In this document: piece after piece, positions 15,555-23,078 of the stretch
How positions within the stretch are numbered: position 1 is the first letter of the stretch
Layout of the letters: each line of letters begins with the position of its first letter
IMG/VR virus record: IMGVR_UViG_3300042465_009257
Span: 62,001-126,000 of that record
Source of the DNA: a virus
Length of the DNA stretch: 64,000 nt
Strand: one strand, 5' to 3'
Made by a program: the position numbers and the translations under genes
Notes under the pieces: generated by a model
What the model saw: only the letters and a program-made list of their open reading frames with translations
Told to the model about the DNA's origin: nothing
Databases searched by the model: none

Positions 15555-16691
15555 TCAACCCTGTTCAACTCTTATAATAAACTCCTTGGAGAGAAAATCA
15601 ACGATTGCTGGATTATCATCCAGCCATTTGCCAACTGCTCCGATTCCCCGGAACTTTTCTTCTGGCTCAAATCCTCCACGAGCTAAATCCTTAATTAAAT
15701 TTGGATGCGGATAATACATCTGACCCTTACCTTCTGGTCGAGAAACAAGCTGCCACATTTCAAGCAAATCAAGAACCTCTTTTTCACGCCAAACAGATTT
15801 TCCATCAGTCTGTCCATAACGAATTGGATATCGAATTTCTCTCAAATAACTTTCGTTGTCAGATTTGACAATTTTGCATTTTGCGTAATGACCGATTGGC
15901 TTTGATTTTTTTTCGTCTCCTTCGCGAATGATATCCGTTTCCCAGCGAGGCTGAAAGTCTAAAACCCATCCAGCCGCGTGTTCTACAGCGTGTCCTCCAC
16001 TCGCAGATCCCTGCTTGGGATTACTTTTTTCGTAAGTATTGATCTTAATTGTATCTCGTACTTGGGAGATTAAAACCGTATAATGTCCACGCTTTGAAAG
16101 AGCAATTGATACGGTTTTAAAGAAAACTGATGTCAATAAAGCTCCTCCTGCAACTTGTCCAGCAACACCGAATGGTTTCAAAGCATCCTCTTTTTTAATC
16201 ATCATGTCAAGACTATCCATGATAAAGAAATATTTACACTTGGACTTATTGAACTGAAGCAGATCACGGATCATTTGGAAAACGAACTCAAAAATATTGC
16301 TGTCAACAATAAAACAGGTTCCGTTCTCCCACTCTTCTTCATTTTCTACGAATTTAATACCAGAGCGTTTTTGGGAATTTGGAGAAAGCTTTCCCTCGCA
16401 ACGGAAGTAAATCCCACGACGCTCAAATTTATCGCCATTGCCCTGAAGAAAATGAAACATATAATCTAGTGCCGCACTAGTTTTTCCTCCCGAAGGCGCT
16501 CCAATGAATCGATGCGCTCCTGGTTCTAATCCACCATCCATCTGTGAATTCATTAACATACTAGAAGACGGAACTTTATAGTAGATAGTATCTTCAAAGT
16601 TGTAATGATCTTCTTTATTTGCTTTCAGGATATTTGATAATACCCGAATTGATTCATTACCTTCTTCTTCTTTTTCCTTCTTAATTGCCAT
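15555..16691 (-). CDS. RecA/UvsX-like recombinase
   Basis: A 378-residue strand-exchange ATPase. Walker A GAPSGGKT lies at residues 64-71, an ATP-proximal GIYFRCEG follows, Walker B is FFIMDSLDMM, and VLISQVRDTI precedes a glycine-rich loop (KQGSASGGHAVEHAAG) like the DNA-binding L2 region of RecA/UvsX. It should drive phage recombination and recombination-dependent replication. It sits upstream of two small nucleases, a helicase and a possible loader in one transcription unit. Confidence 0.83.
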   Translation of the reverse strand: MAIKKEKEEEGNESIRVLSNILKANKEDHYNFEDTIYYKVPSSSMLMNSQMDGGLEPGAHRFIGAPSGGKTSAALDYMFHFLQGNGDKFERRGIYFRCEGKLSPNSQKRSGIKFVENEEEWENGTCFIVDSNIFEFVFQMIRDLLQFNKSKCKYFFIMDSLDMMIKKEDALKPFGVAGQVAGGALLTSVFFKTVSIALSKRGHYTVLISQVRDTIKINTYEKSNPKQGSASGGHAVEHAAGWVLDFQPRWETDIIREGDEKKSKPIGHYAKCKIVKSDNESYLREIRYPIRYGQTDGKSVWREKEVLDLLEMWQLVSRPEGKGQMYYPHPNLIKDLARGGFEPEEKFRGIGAVGKWLDDNPAIVDFLSKEFIIRVEQG

Positions 16692-16702
16692 AATAATTAT
16701 TT

Positions 16703-16918
16703 TTAATTCCCAAATGGGCTAGTCGGCCTTTCTGCGGCATAACTCTTACATCCCTCACAAATTTTTGGGACGACTGGATTAATATTCTTTTTCCAACAAA
16801 AGTAGCCAGATGTCTGGCCCTTGAAACACCCGCCGCAACCGATTTGTGCAACGGAAACCACATTATGAGGCTCGTCGCTTCGGTAGCAGCAGGTGTCGAA
16901 TTTTTCTTGACCGGTCAA
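16703..16918 (-). CDS. cysteine-rich small protein, start uncertain
   Basis: A frame of up to 71 residues with eight cysteines: CC near residue 9, CGGC near 28-31, C near 41 and CEGC near 54-57, probably a zinc-binding protein. The frame opens at a TTG (16918) and a stop codon lies just above, so a GTG inside (VVSVAQIGCGG) is an alternative start. An overlapping frame 16681-16863 is less convincing. A TTGACCGGTCAA palindrome covers the upstream end. Confidence 0.5.
   Translation of the reverse strand: MTGQEKFDTCCYRSDEPHNVVSVAQIGCGGCFKGQTSGYFCWKKNINPVVPKICEGCKSYAAERPTSPFGN
16907..16918. repeat. 12-bp perfect palindrome TTGACCGGTCAA
   Basis: A perfect 12-bp palindrome at the 5' end of the Cys-rich gene, made of two TTGACC half sites. 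It has the form of an operator for a symmetric dimer, but only one copy is seen here and no matching -10 box follows on the minus strand. Confidence 0.4.
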
Positions 16919-16969
16919 AACTTTTTAAGAAAAAGTGTAGTCAAAAATGGATAAATCAACAAAGCGGAT

Positions 16970-17149
16970 TTACTGAATAAAAGAACTGATCTTTTTCAGG
17001 ATAATCTCGCCGCTATTGACATCTCGAAATTTAACGGTTTGATCAGTAACTTTGAGGATCTTCGCGCAATAGCATTCTGTCTTATTCCCGTTACGGAAAG
17101 AGAGAGATGTGAAGCGCCCATTGTGGTTATTCAGTGTGTTTTTATTCAT
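16970..17149 (-). CDS. small hypothetical protein, 59 aa
   Basis: A 59-residue frame with ATG at 17149: it starts MNKNTLNNHNGRFTSLSFRN and includes TECYCAKILKVTDQTVKFRD. The alternating strands look like a small beta-barrel (SH3-like). It fills a region otherwise without a gene, in the same orientation as its neighbours. Function unknown. Confidence 0.5.
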   Translation of the reverse strand: MNKNTLNNHNGRFTSLSFRNGNKTECYCAKILKVTDQTVKFRDVNSGEIILKKISSFIQ

Positions 17150-17171
17150 AAAAATTCCGGAAGCCCGGTAG

Positions 17172-17360
17172 CTATTGGGGGTCCATAGGGGACCTTAGCC
17201 CATTATTAAGAAATGGTACGATTACGGATTTAAATTCTGCATGAATAATCCTTTTCAGTGCCTTAAAATCTTCCTCGTCACGCCAAGCCATTTTGGAGTA
17301 ACTTACGGCACATTGCATTGCAAAATCCGAACCAAGCTCTTCTAATTCTTTTTCGTCCAT
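17172..17360 (-). CDS. small hypothetical protein, 62 aa
   Basis: A 62-residue mostly helical acidic protein (MDEKELEELGSDFAMQCAVS start). Function unknown. It is supported by a near-perfect promoter with the -10 ending 8 nt before its ATG, so it should be made from a leaderless transcript and may be expressed early. Confidence 0.6.
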   Translation of the reverse strand: MDEKELEELGSDFAMQCAVSYSKMAWRDEEDFKALKRIIHAEFKSVIVPFLNNGLRSPMDPQ

Positions 17361-17368
17361 CTGTGTAT

Positions 17369-17397
17369 ATTATATAGGAAATTTAAAATTTGGTCAA
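17369..17397 (-). promoter_or_regulatory. sigma70-like promoter, predicted leaderless
   Basis: TTGACC (17392-17397), 17-nt spacer, TATAAT (17369-17374) on the minus strand, 8 nt before the ATG at 17360. It lies in the 41-nt gap after the thymidylate synthase gene. Confidence 0.8.
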
Positions 17398-17401
17398 TCT
17401 A

Positions 17402-18268
17402 CTAAATTGAAGATTTGCATGTCATCGGCTCTAAACTTTTCTCATTTTGAATTTTTTGCCGATATTGCCCCCACCCGCAAAAGTTGCCTGACCATAAACG
17501 TCCCAGCTTGTCTTTATGGGTGAAAAAGATACTTGATTGGTCATAAAGTGGAGTTGCTTGATGTTCCATGGGTGAAAAATGAGCAGGTTCGCTATCGACC
17601 AATTTGTCGTAGATTCGGCAAGCCTTCTCTAAGCTTTCATCGGCTTTTCGGTATGATGTTTGAGCGCAAAGAGAAGCGGATAGTTTCAGTTTACTATCTA
17701 TGTCAAACTCTAGTCCATCATCTTCTACGTAAGGAAGATGCCATTCACCAGATTTTAATAGTTTAGGAGTACTTCCATCATGAGCCTTTTTCATATTAGC
17801 CGCCAATTGATGAATCGTAGGATCAGCATCTTTGTGATCTCGAAGCTTATACCAATTTTCAAAATTTGTCCCCGTCACTAAAACTTTGATAAAAGAAGAA
17901 GATTCAGTTAAACGATTAGCTATTTGCTTATGCGCTCCAATTTTTGAAAGGGCAAAAGAAAAAATACAATTGAATTTTGAGGATAAATCCCAAATCTTTT
18001 TTGCGGTAAATAGCCTCCAGCCTGTCAAATCTTCCTTTGCTGACATTCCTGCTTGGTTTTTTCCCCAGCTTACAGGTGCGGCAGGATTGTTCCATACAGC
18101 TTTAATCATCGTCAGAATTGGAATAGCTCTGGAACTCGCGGATGATTTTGATAGAATTTTATGTGTCAACAATTCTGAGTGAATGATCCGTGGATATTCT
18201 AGCTCAAATGTAATAATTTCTTGACCCCATTCAGTGATAGAATGTTTGATAATTTTGGCGGATGTCAT
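17402..18268 (-). CDS. thyX: flavin-dependent thymidylate synthase
   Basis: A 288-residue ThyX, which methylates dUMP to dTMP using FAD, NADPH and methylenetetrahydrofolate. The ThyX signature is diverged: LLTHKILSKSSASSR in place of RHRxxSxNxxSxR. The partner motif IGAHKQIANRLTESS is well kept. SLCAQTSYRK and HFSPMEHQATP fit the C-terminal half. It starts immediately after the MazG stop (TAAATG), so the two thymidine-pool genes are co-translated. Confidence 0.85.
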   Translation of the reverse strand: MTSAKIIKHSITEWGQEIITFELEYPRIIHSELLTHKILSKSSASSRAIPILTMIKAVWNNPAAPVSWGKNQAGMSAKEDLTGWRLFTAKKIWDLSSKFNCIFSFALSKIGAHKQIANRLTESSSFIKVLVTGTNFENWYKLRDHKDADPTIHQLAANMKKAHDGSTPKLLKSGEWHLPYVEDDGLEFDIDSKLKLSASLCAQTSYRKADESLEKACRIYDKLVDSEPAHFSPMEHQATPLYDQSSIFFTHKDKLGRLWSGNFCGWGQYRQKIQNEKSLEPMTCKSSI

Positions 18269-18652
18269 TTAGCTTGCTGCCTCCTCATTTAAATATTTGA
18301 AATCTTCAATTTTGTCTTGGCGAATTTGTGCCGCTGAATCAGAATATCCATCTGCATACCGCAACATTAGCTTTGCCTTATTCCCGTCAAGAATAGAAGA
18401 TCTTAAAAGACCTAGAATCTGTCGAATTCCTTCTGCGCCAAATTCAAGGTCTCCCATTTCTTCATGAATATTTTCAACATCTAGTTTTTTATTATAGACA
18501 ACGTGTTTTTTAACAGCGTCTAGAATTTCTGCCGCTTCACCCACTAGTAAAGTCGCCATGTGCCATAGGTCAACTTTTTCAGGAGTCAGCGTTTCTAGAA
18601 TTTGTTCGCCAGGTTTTTTCAGTGTTTTTACTAGTTCTTCGTGAGTCATCAT
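18269..18652 (-). CDS. MazG-like nucleotide pyrophosphohydrolase
   Basis: A 127-residue all-alpha NTP pyrophosphatase. LLVGEAAEILDAVKKHVVYN and IHEEMGDLEFGAEG give the ExxE...ExxD magnesium-binding pattern of MazG/dUTPase-like enzymes. It probably sanitises or converts nucleotides for ThyX, directly downstream. The first 13 residues (MTHEELVKTLKKP) resemble the start of the 80-residue protein at 19318 (MTHKELTKPLEKP). Two consecutive ATG codons are possible starts. Confidence 0.75.
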   Translation of the reverse strand: MMTHEELVKTLKKPGEQILETLTPEKVDLWHMATLLVGEAAEILDAVKKHVVYNKKLDVENIHEEMGDLEFGAEGIRQILGLLRSSILDGNKAKLMLRYADGYSDSAAQIRQDKIEDFKYLNEEAAS

Positions 18653-18679
18653 AAATTTTAAAAAATTAATATATTGTGC

Positions 18680-18811
18680 TTATTCGCCAGTTTGTTTTTC
18701 TTTATTTGGAATCCTCTCGCATTTACATTGCCACGCCGTGAAAGAGCCATAGTAAAATCCTTGGTAAGTAACTGGTTTCATTTCAGCTTTACAATAAGGA
18801 CAGATCGGCAT
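18680..18811 (-). CDS. small zinc-ribbon-like protein, 43 aa
   Basis: A 43-residue frame starting MPICPYCKAEMKPVTYQGFY, with a second pair at WQCKCERI, giving CPYC...CKC, a compact zinc knuckle. It lies between MazG and a 76-residue gene in a stretch without another gene. Partner and role unknown. Confidence 0.6.
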   Translation of the reverse strand: MPICPYCKAEMKPVTYQGFYYGSFTAWQCKCERIPNKEKQTGE

Positions 18812-18840
18812 TTTTATACGATTTAACTTTATAGTAGATT

Positions 18841-19071
18841 TCACGAAATTCTTTTATATCCAGAAATGTTTTCAGGTATTTGATCGACCAAAGATTTACT
18901 TTGACCGCCCATTGCCCATTCATGCTTTATGAACACTCCATCTGTATTAACATAAAAATCAATTGCATTTGTAAACATCGCGCCCAACCCCTGCCGAAAC
19001 TCGGCTATTAACTTTGCCGAACAAAGTGATAATGTTGCCGTTTTTACATTTGTTTCTATAGCATGTTCCAT
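18841..19071 (-). CDS. hypothetical protein, 76 aa
   Basis: Unrecognised 76-residue protein (MEHAIETNVKTATLSLCSAK start), probably alpha/beta, with an AEFRQGLGAMFTNAI helix. It is 4 nt downstream of an 80-residue gene and co-oriented. No family assignment. Confidence 0.45.
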   Translation of the reverse strand: MEHAIETNVKTATLSLCSAKLIAEFRQGLGAMFTNAIDFYVNTDGVFIKHEWAMGGQSKSLVDQIPENISGYKRIS

Positions 19072-19075
19072 ATTA

Positions 19076-19318
19076 TTATTTACTTAAGGTGTTGGCAACA
19101 AGCCATTCTTTAAATTTCGCTTTATCCTCCGCAGAATCGTCCCAATCATCTCTAAGAGATTTAATAGGCTCAATACTAGTAACTCTAGTGGAATAGTTTT
19201 CTGTCTTAGCCTTACGGACAACAACTAATGAACGGTAGTCTTCGCGGCTTTGAATTTCAGATGGGCAAAGTTTCCGTTTTGGCTTTTCCAGTGGTTTCGT
19301 TAGTTCTTTATGAGTCAT
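19076..19318 (-). CDS. hypothetical basic protein, 80 aa
   Basis: An 80-residue protein. Its N-terminus MTHKELTKPLEKP nearly repeats that of the MazG-like protein, pointing to a local duplication of a gene start or a shared N-terminal peptide. The rest is charged. Upstream, TTGACT at 19346-19351 is followed by repeated TAG units, and no good -10 box is present. Confidence 0.5.
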   Translation of the reverse strand: MTHKELTKPLEKPKRKLCPSEIQSREDYRSLVVVRKAKTENYSTRVTSIEPIKSLRDDWDDSAEDKAKFKEWLVANTLSK

Positions 19319-19358
19319 ATTACACTACTACTACAGATTCAGAATAAGTCAACAAATT

Positions 19359-19817
19359 TCAGAAAAAATTTAAATTCAATGGCCAGTAGTCAACGATTTC
19401 TTGCAAGCGGTCAAGAGGAAAATCATTGGTCATAATAGTTTGCGCTGGAATATTAACAGATGGTTGAATAGTTATAATTCCATTGTCATTAACATTAATT
19501 AAATTTTCATACATGTAATCCCATACTGTTTGGAGCACCATGAAATCATCTTCATTTTCAATTTGATCCCAATCGTCTTGGCACTCCCATGTTTCAAAAT
19601 CTTGTAAATTATCAAGATTGTCAAAATATGCAACTAAACTACATTCTTGGCCAATGCTATATTTATCAAGCCATCTATATGCGGCCCATATTTTATAGCT
19701 AGAATCGGGTTCTGTTTTTTCTTCAATCCGAACTGTTACAACAGCTTCTACTTTTTTAGATTTCGGAGACTGCTTATAAAACAAATAATGAATATTATCA
19801 GATGTAGAATTTTCCAT
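19359..19817 (-). CDS. hypothetical acidic protein, 152 aa
   Basis: A 152-residue acidic protein rich in Trp, Tyr and Asp. Segments such as EAVVTVRIEEKT, SYKIWAAYRWLDKY and WECQDDWDQIENEDDFMVLQ suggest a small beta-sheet domain. No known motif; DNA mimicry is conceivable only from its charge. It lies 9 nt below a 48-residue coiled-coil gene. Confidence 0.5.
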   Translation of the reverse strand: MENSTSDNIHYLFYKQSPKSKKVEAVVTVRIEEKTEPDSSYKIWAAYRWLDKYSIGQECSLVAYFDNLDNLQDFETWECQDDWDQIENEDDFMVLQTVWDYMYENLINVNDNGIITIQPSVNIPAQTIMTNDFPLDRLQEIVDYWPLNLNFF

Positions 19818-19826
19818 ATCACGCCT

Positions 19827-19973
19827 TTAATTGTATTTAGAGTCTACTTTTTTCCTAACTTCTTCCAACTTTTTAATCTCCTCAATTTCTGCTTGAATCT
19901 TTATTTTTTCCTTTTCAATATCAGTAATTATAGGAAAGATATATTTTGCCAATGATTTTAATTTTTTCTTCAT
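19827..19973 (-). CDS. small coiled-coil protein, 48 aa
   Basis: A 48-residue frame, MKKKLKSLAKYIFPIITDIE then a Lys/Glu/Ile helix with heptad spacing (EKEKIKIQAEIEEIKKLEEV). Its ATG overlaps the stop of the upstream 80-residue gene (ATGA), which supports translational coupling. Function unknown. Confidence 0.55.
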   Translation of the reverse strand: MKKKLKSLAKYIFPIITDIEKEKIKIQAEIEEIKKLEEVRKKVDSKYN

Positions 19974-20212
19974 CCTTCACCAGGCACCGAGACTTCCCAT
20001 CCTAGTCGGGAAATAATTTTATCCATTGACTCTTTAGTCCGAAAAGTATTAACTTGGCAAGTTTCATTACGACCTTCAAATGTCGAGGCGCTAATCTGTT
20101 TAATTTCTGAATCAGGAATTACCAACATAGAATCATCTATGAGGCGTAGCAGCATGGCGCGGATTTTTACAGCAGGCTTTTTTTTACTTAGGGCTTTATT
20201 TTTTACAATCAT
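19970..20212 (-). CDS. hypothetical protein downstream of tRNA-like leader, 80 aa
   Basis: An 80-residue protein starting MIVKNKALSKKKPAVKIRAM. I chose the ATG at 20212; the frame remains open further up into the tRNA-like element, which argues against the longer start. The ATG is only 12 nt after the encoded CCA of that element, so both come from the promoter at 20322-20350. If RNase P or RNase Z processes the element, expression of this gene would change. Confidence 0.5.
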   Translation of the reverse strand: MIVKNKALSKKKPAVKIRAMLLRLIDDSMLVIPDSEIKQISASTFEGRNETCQVNTFRTKESMDKIISRLGWEVSVPGEG

Positions 20213-20224
20213 AATATTAAATTT

Positions 20225-20314
20225 TGGTGGGAGATGAGGGAATTGCACCCATCGCCGCCTTCCACTTTGTTATAATGGCAACGGATTTACAGTCCGCCAA
20301 GTGGGGCATCGCCC
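20225..20314 (-). tRNA. tRNA-Tyr-like element (anticodon GTA), degenerate D and T arms
   Basis: A 90-nt minus-strand element. A 7-bp acceptor stem pairs GGGCGAT with ATCTCCC (one C-U mismatch), followed by discriminator A and encoded CCA. A standard anticodon arm, GCGGA-CTGTAAA-TCCGT, carries GTA (Tyr). A long class II-type variable region and a T loop TGCAATT follow. Abnormal features: only 10 nt separate the acceptor and anticodon stems, so the D arm is truncated; only three T-stem pairs form; and CCACTT in the D region is complementary to AAGTGG in the variable region. It is therefore either a decayed tRNA-Tyr or a tRNA mimic in the leader of the next gene. Confidence 0.55.
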
Positions 20315-20321
20315 GTATTCA

Positions 20322-20350
20322 AGTATACGGCGGGAATTTTGAAAAGTCAA
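20322..20350 (-). promoter_or_regulatory. sigma70-like promoter of the tRNA-like element
   Basis: TTGACT (20345-20350), 17-nt spacer, TATACT (20322-20327). The -10 ends 7 nt before the first base of the tRNA-like acceptor stem, so the transcript should begin at or next to the mature 5' end. Confidence 0.75.
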
Positions 20351-20375
20351 GAGAAATTATTATGCCAACATCAGT

Positions 20376-20422
20376 TTAAATGGTTCCTAAACCGTCATCT
20401 GTACGGAAAAGGAACCATTTAA
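20376..20422. repeat. 12-bp perfect inverted repeat between RNR and tRNA-like element
   Basis: TTAAATGGTTCC (20376-20387) is perfectly repeated in inverted form at 20411-20422, around a 23-nt loop containing a further ACCGT/ACGGA-type inner stem. It lies 10 nt past the TAG of the ribonucleotide reductase alpha gene. There is no T-tract on either side, so it is more likely an mRNA 3'-end stabiliser, processing site or protein-binding cruciform than an intrinsic terminator. Confidence 0.6.
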
Positions 20423-20432
20423 GCTTTGGATT

Positions 20433-22079
20433 CTACGCTTCGCAAGACGAACAATTAAGAATCGATCTGGCCAATTGCTGACTAGGATTACTAGAGCGTT
20501 GGTAATAGACTCCTTTTAGTCCTTTTCGCCACGCTTCAATCAAAAGAAGGCTCATGTCCTTTACAGGAGTCTCAGGAGGAATCATGAAATTGATACTTTG
20601 TCCTTGGTCAATATCTTTCTGCCGCGCCGAAGCCTGATTAATAATTTCCATCTGGCTAATTTCACCAAAAGTTTTGAATACATCTTTTTCATCTTGAGTC
20701 AAAAAGGTGAGATGCTGAACTGATCCCCCATGATTCAAGATAGATTTCCAAACTTCTGTAGAGTTTTCCCCTTTTTCTTTTAAGAGTTTTTTAACATACG
20801 GATTTTTAAAGGTGAACTTCCCTTTAGCTAAATCCTTAATGAAATAATTGGAGTTTAGTGGCTCAATCGACGGAGATACTTGGCCAAGAATAAACGAACT
20901 TGATGTTGTCGGGGCAACGGCACGAGTTGTACTATTCCTAATCCCATACCCCTTTAGAAGCTCAGGCTCTCCGAATAAAACCGCTAATTCTTGTGTAGCT
21001 TTATTGCACTTATTTGCAATATTTTTCCAAACTTGGGAGTTCAAAAGCTTTGCTTCCATGGACTCAAAGCTAATCATTTTTGACTGTAACAGAGAATGCC
21101 ATCCTAAAACTCCTAATCCAAGCGCTCGTTGGTTCATCGCAAAGCGCCGTGGAGCTTCCATGAATGCCATGCCTTCTGTTTTATTGATGAACTCTGTCAT
21201 CACTGCATCTAAAAAGTAAATTAGCGTCTCTACAGCGTCAGTATCTTTCCATTCATCATAATGAAGTAGATTCATTGAAGAAAGGTTGCAAACAAAAGAC
21301 TCTTTATCCGAATTAGCTAAATAAATTTCATTACACAGATTGGAATGGTTAATCTTTAGTCCTTTGTCTTTATAAACTTGCGGAGAGTTTTTATTTACTG
21401 TGTCAGAAAAGAAAAGATAAGGATATCCCGAACTCGACCGTTTCTCCAAAATCTTTTTCCAAACAGTCATATTCTCTTTTTTCTTCTCCAAGAGATCATT
21501 CATCCACTGATCGGAAATACAAACTCCTAAAGACATTTCTTGGATTGGATGCCCAGTATCGCGAATACGCAAAAACTCTAAAATATCAGGATGATCTACT
21601 GGAAGGTATGCCGCGAAAGATCCTCTGCGAACATTTCCTTGACTTACAACATTCATTAGCTTGTCGAAAATTTCCATAAAATGGACAGAACCAGTTGATT
21701 CACCACCAGACGAAATTTTGCTACCTCTGCCGCGAAGATCACCGAAAAAAGCAGAAGTTCCACCTCCAGCTTTTGTCATCATTCCTACTTCTGCCGCTTT
21801 GCCAAGAATATCTTCCATGCTATCCCCAATGTAACTTCCGAAACAGGAGATAGGCAAGCCACGAGACTTAGAGAAATTAGACCAAATTGGAGAGCTTAAG
21901 CTATACCAGCCGCGAGATAGGTAATCTTCAAATTTTTCGGCAAATCCATCAATTCCAAGATTTTTTTCTGCCTCTTTCGCGATTTCCCAAATTCGATCTT
22001 CGGCAGATTGTCCTTCTTCAAGATACCCCCTGGATAAATATTTGCGTGATTCCTCATTAAGCCAATAATATTTACTCAT
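20433..22079 (-). CDS. nrdA: class I ribonucleoside-diphosphate reductase, alpha subunit
   Basis: A 548-residue catalytic subunit that reduces ribonucleotides to deoxyribonucleotides. It shows PISCFGSYIGDS (first redox Cys), NLCNEIYL (N-x-C-x-E active site), SFVCNLSSMN (second redox Cys), GVYYQRSSN (radical-transfer Tyr pair) and a C-terminal CSSC thiol pair for thioredoxin/glutaredoxin. It lacks an ATP-cone, so it is shorter than cellular NrdA (about 760 residues) and probably not feedback-inhibited by dATP; this is family-based inference. Stop codon TAG; the beta gene ends 3 nt upstream. Confidence 0.93.
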   Translation of the reverse strand: MSKYYWLNEESRKYLSRGYLEEGQSAEDRIWEIAKEAEKNLGIDGFAEKFEDYLSRGWYSLSSPIWSNFSKSRGLPISCFGSYIGDSMEDILGKAAEVGMMTKAGGGTSAFFGDLRGRGSKISSGGESTGSVHFMEIFDKLMNVVSQGNVRRGSFAAYLPVDHPDILEFLRIRDTGHPIQEMSLGVCISDQWMNDLLEKKKENMTVWKKILEKRSSSGYPYLFFSDTVNKNSPQVYKDKGLKINHSNLCNEIYLANSDKESFVCNLSSMNLLHYDEWKDTDAVETLIYFLDAVMTEFINKTEGMAFMEAPRRFAMNQRALGLGVLGWHSLLQSKMISFESMEAKLLNSQVWKNIANKCNKATQELAVLFGEPELLKGYGIRNSTTRAVAPTTSSSFILGQVSPSIEPLNSNYFIKDLAKGKFTFKNPYVKKLLKEKGENSTEVWKSILNHGGSVQHLTFLTQDEKDVFKTFGEISQMEIINQASARQKDIDQGQSINFMIPPETPVKDMSLLLIEAWRKGLKGVYYQRSSNPSQQLARSILNCSSCEA

Positions 22080-22082
22080 AAA

Positions 22083-23069
22083 TTAAAATAGATCGTCGGT
22101 ATCAAAGCTCTGAGACTTCTTGCTATATTCTACAGGTCGGCGGGCAAAAAAGTCAGTAGATGTATTTCCTAAAACTTCTTCGTCAAACCAAAGAGTTTGC
22201 TTAATTAAAAATTCATCGATTTCAAAAGCTTTGCGGTAGCCAATCTCAATTAAAGAATCATTAATTCTATTCTTAACGAACTCTTTCAAGACTTCTGGAT
22301 TCAATCCATCTTCGGTTACTCCTTCTAAAGCCCAATCAATAATATTTGATTCAGCTTTAAATGCTTCTTTCGCCTCATGAATAATTTTTTCTTCTAAGTC
22401 TTGATCAAAAAGTTCTGGGTATTCATCTCGGATTACATTAATAATCTTGATTCCTACCATTGAATGAATTCTCTCCTCTTTCGCGGTATAAGCAGTCTGC
22501 TGAGTGACCGACTTTAAAACATTCTTGTGCCGATTTAGCCAATTGACAATATAGAATTGACTGAAAAGAGAAACATTTTCAACGAACAAAGTGAACAAAG
22601 TCACGGCGTAGAGATATTGCTTTTTCTTATCAGAGTATTCTTTTTTCCGATATTTACGAAGATAGTCTACACGACCCTTAAAAAAGGGCAACTTTAGATT
22701 CTTCTCAAAGACATCTTCGATCCCTAGTTCTTCCAAAAGTCTCCCATAAGCTTGGGAATGGGTTACCTCAATGGCTGCGAGTTTAAAACCAAGGTCAATT
22801 AAACTAGGATGCGGAAGATTTTCTCCTAATTTGCCCCAATAAACTTTTACTTCTGTTTCCACTTGGGAGATAGCAGAAAGAGTTCTAATGACACACTCTT
22901 TGATTTGTGGTGATAGAGCTACATTAAAATCTTGGATATCGCTAGCAAAAGAAAATTCTTTGTCTGTCCAGTGCCCTGAGTCCATTGCGTCAATGAATTC
23001 ATAAGCCCATGGATATCGGTCTGGCTTGCGACTAATTTGTTCATCAAAGATTCTAATTTTATCACTCAT
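22083..23069 (-). CDS. nrdB: class I ribonucleoside-diphosphate reductase, beta subunit
   Basis: A 328-residue radical-generating subunit. Metal ligands are in SQVETEVKVYW (Glu), AAIEVTHSQAYGRL (E-x-x-H), FVENVSLFSQF (Glu) and KEERIHSMVG (E-x-x-H). The Tyr four residues after the first ligand His corresponds to the stable tyrosyl radical. The C-terminus (SQSFDTDDLF) resembles the acidic tail that docks into alpha. It is followed at 3 nt by the alpha gene. Confidence 0.93.
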   Translation of the reverse strand: MSDKIRIFDEQISRKPDRYPWAYEFIDAMDSGHWTDKEFSFASDIQDFNVALSPQIKECVIRTLSAISQVETEVKVYWGKLGENLPHPSLIDLGFKLAAIEVTHSQAYGRLLEELGIEDVFEKNLKLPFFKGRVDYLRKYRKKEYSDKKKQYLYAVTLFTLFVENVSLFSQFYIVNWLNRHKNVLKSVTQQTAYTAKEERIHSMVGIKIINVIRDEYPELFDQDLEEKIIHEAKEAFKAESNIIDWALEGVTEDGLNPEVLKEFVKNRINDSLIEIGYRKAFEIDEFLIKQTLWFDEEVLGNTSTDFFARRPVEYSKKSQSFDTDDLF

Positions 23070-23078
23070 ATTTAAAAT

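Noticed and set aside
16681-16863. Alternative 60-residue frame overlapping the Cys-rich gene
   Set aside because: It lacks the spaced CxxC pairs of the other frame and covers the same DNA; only one is likely real.
19325-19352. Promoter with TTGACT at 19346-19351 before the 80-residue gene
   Set aside because: Correct spacing places repeated TAG units at the -10 position rather than a TATAAT-like box.
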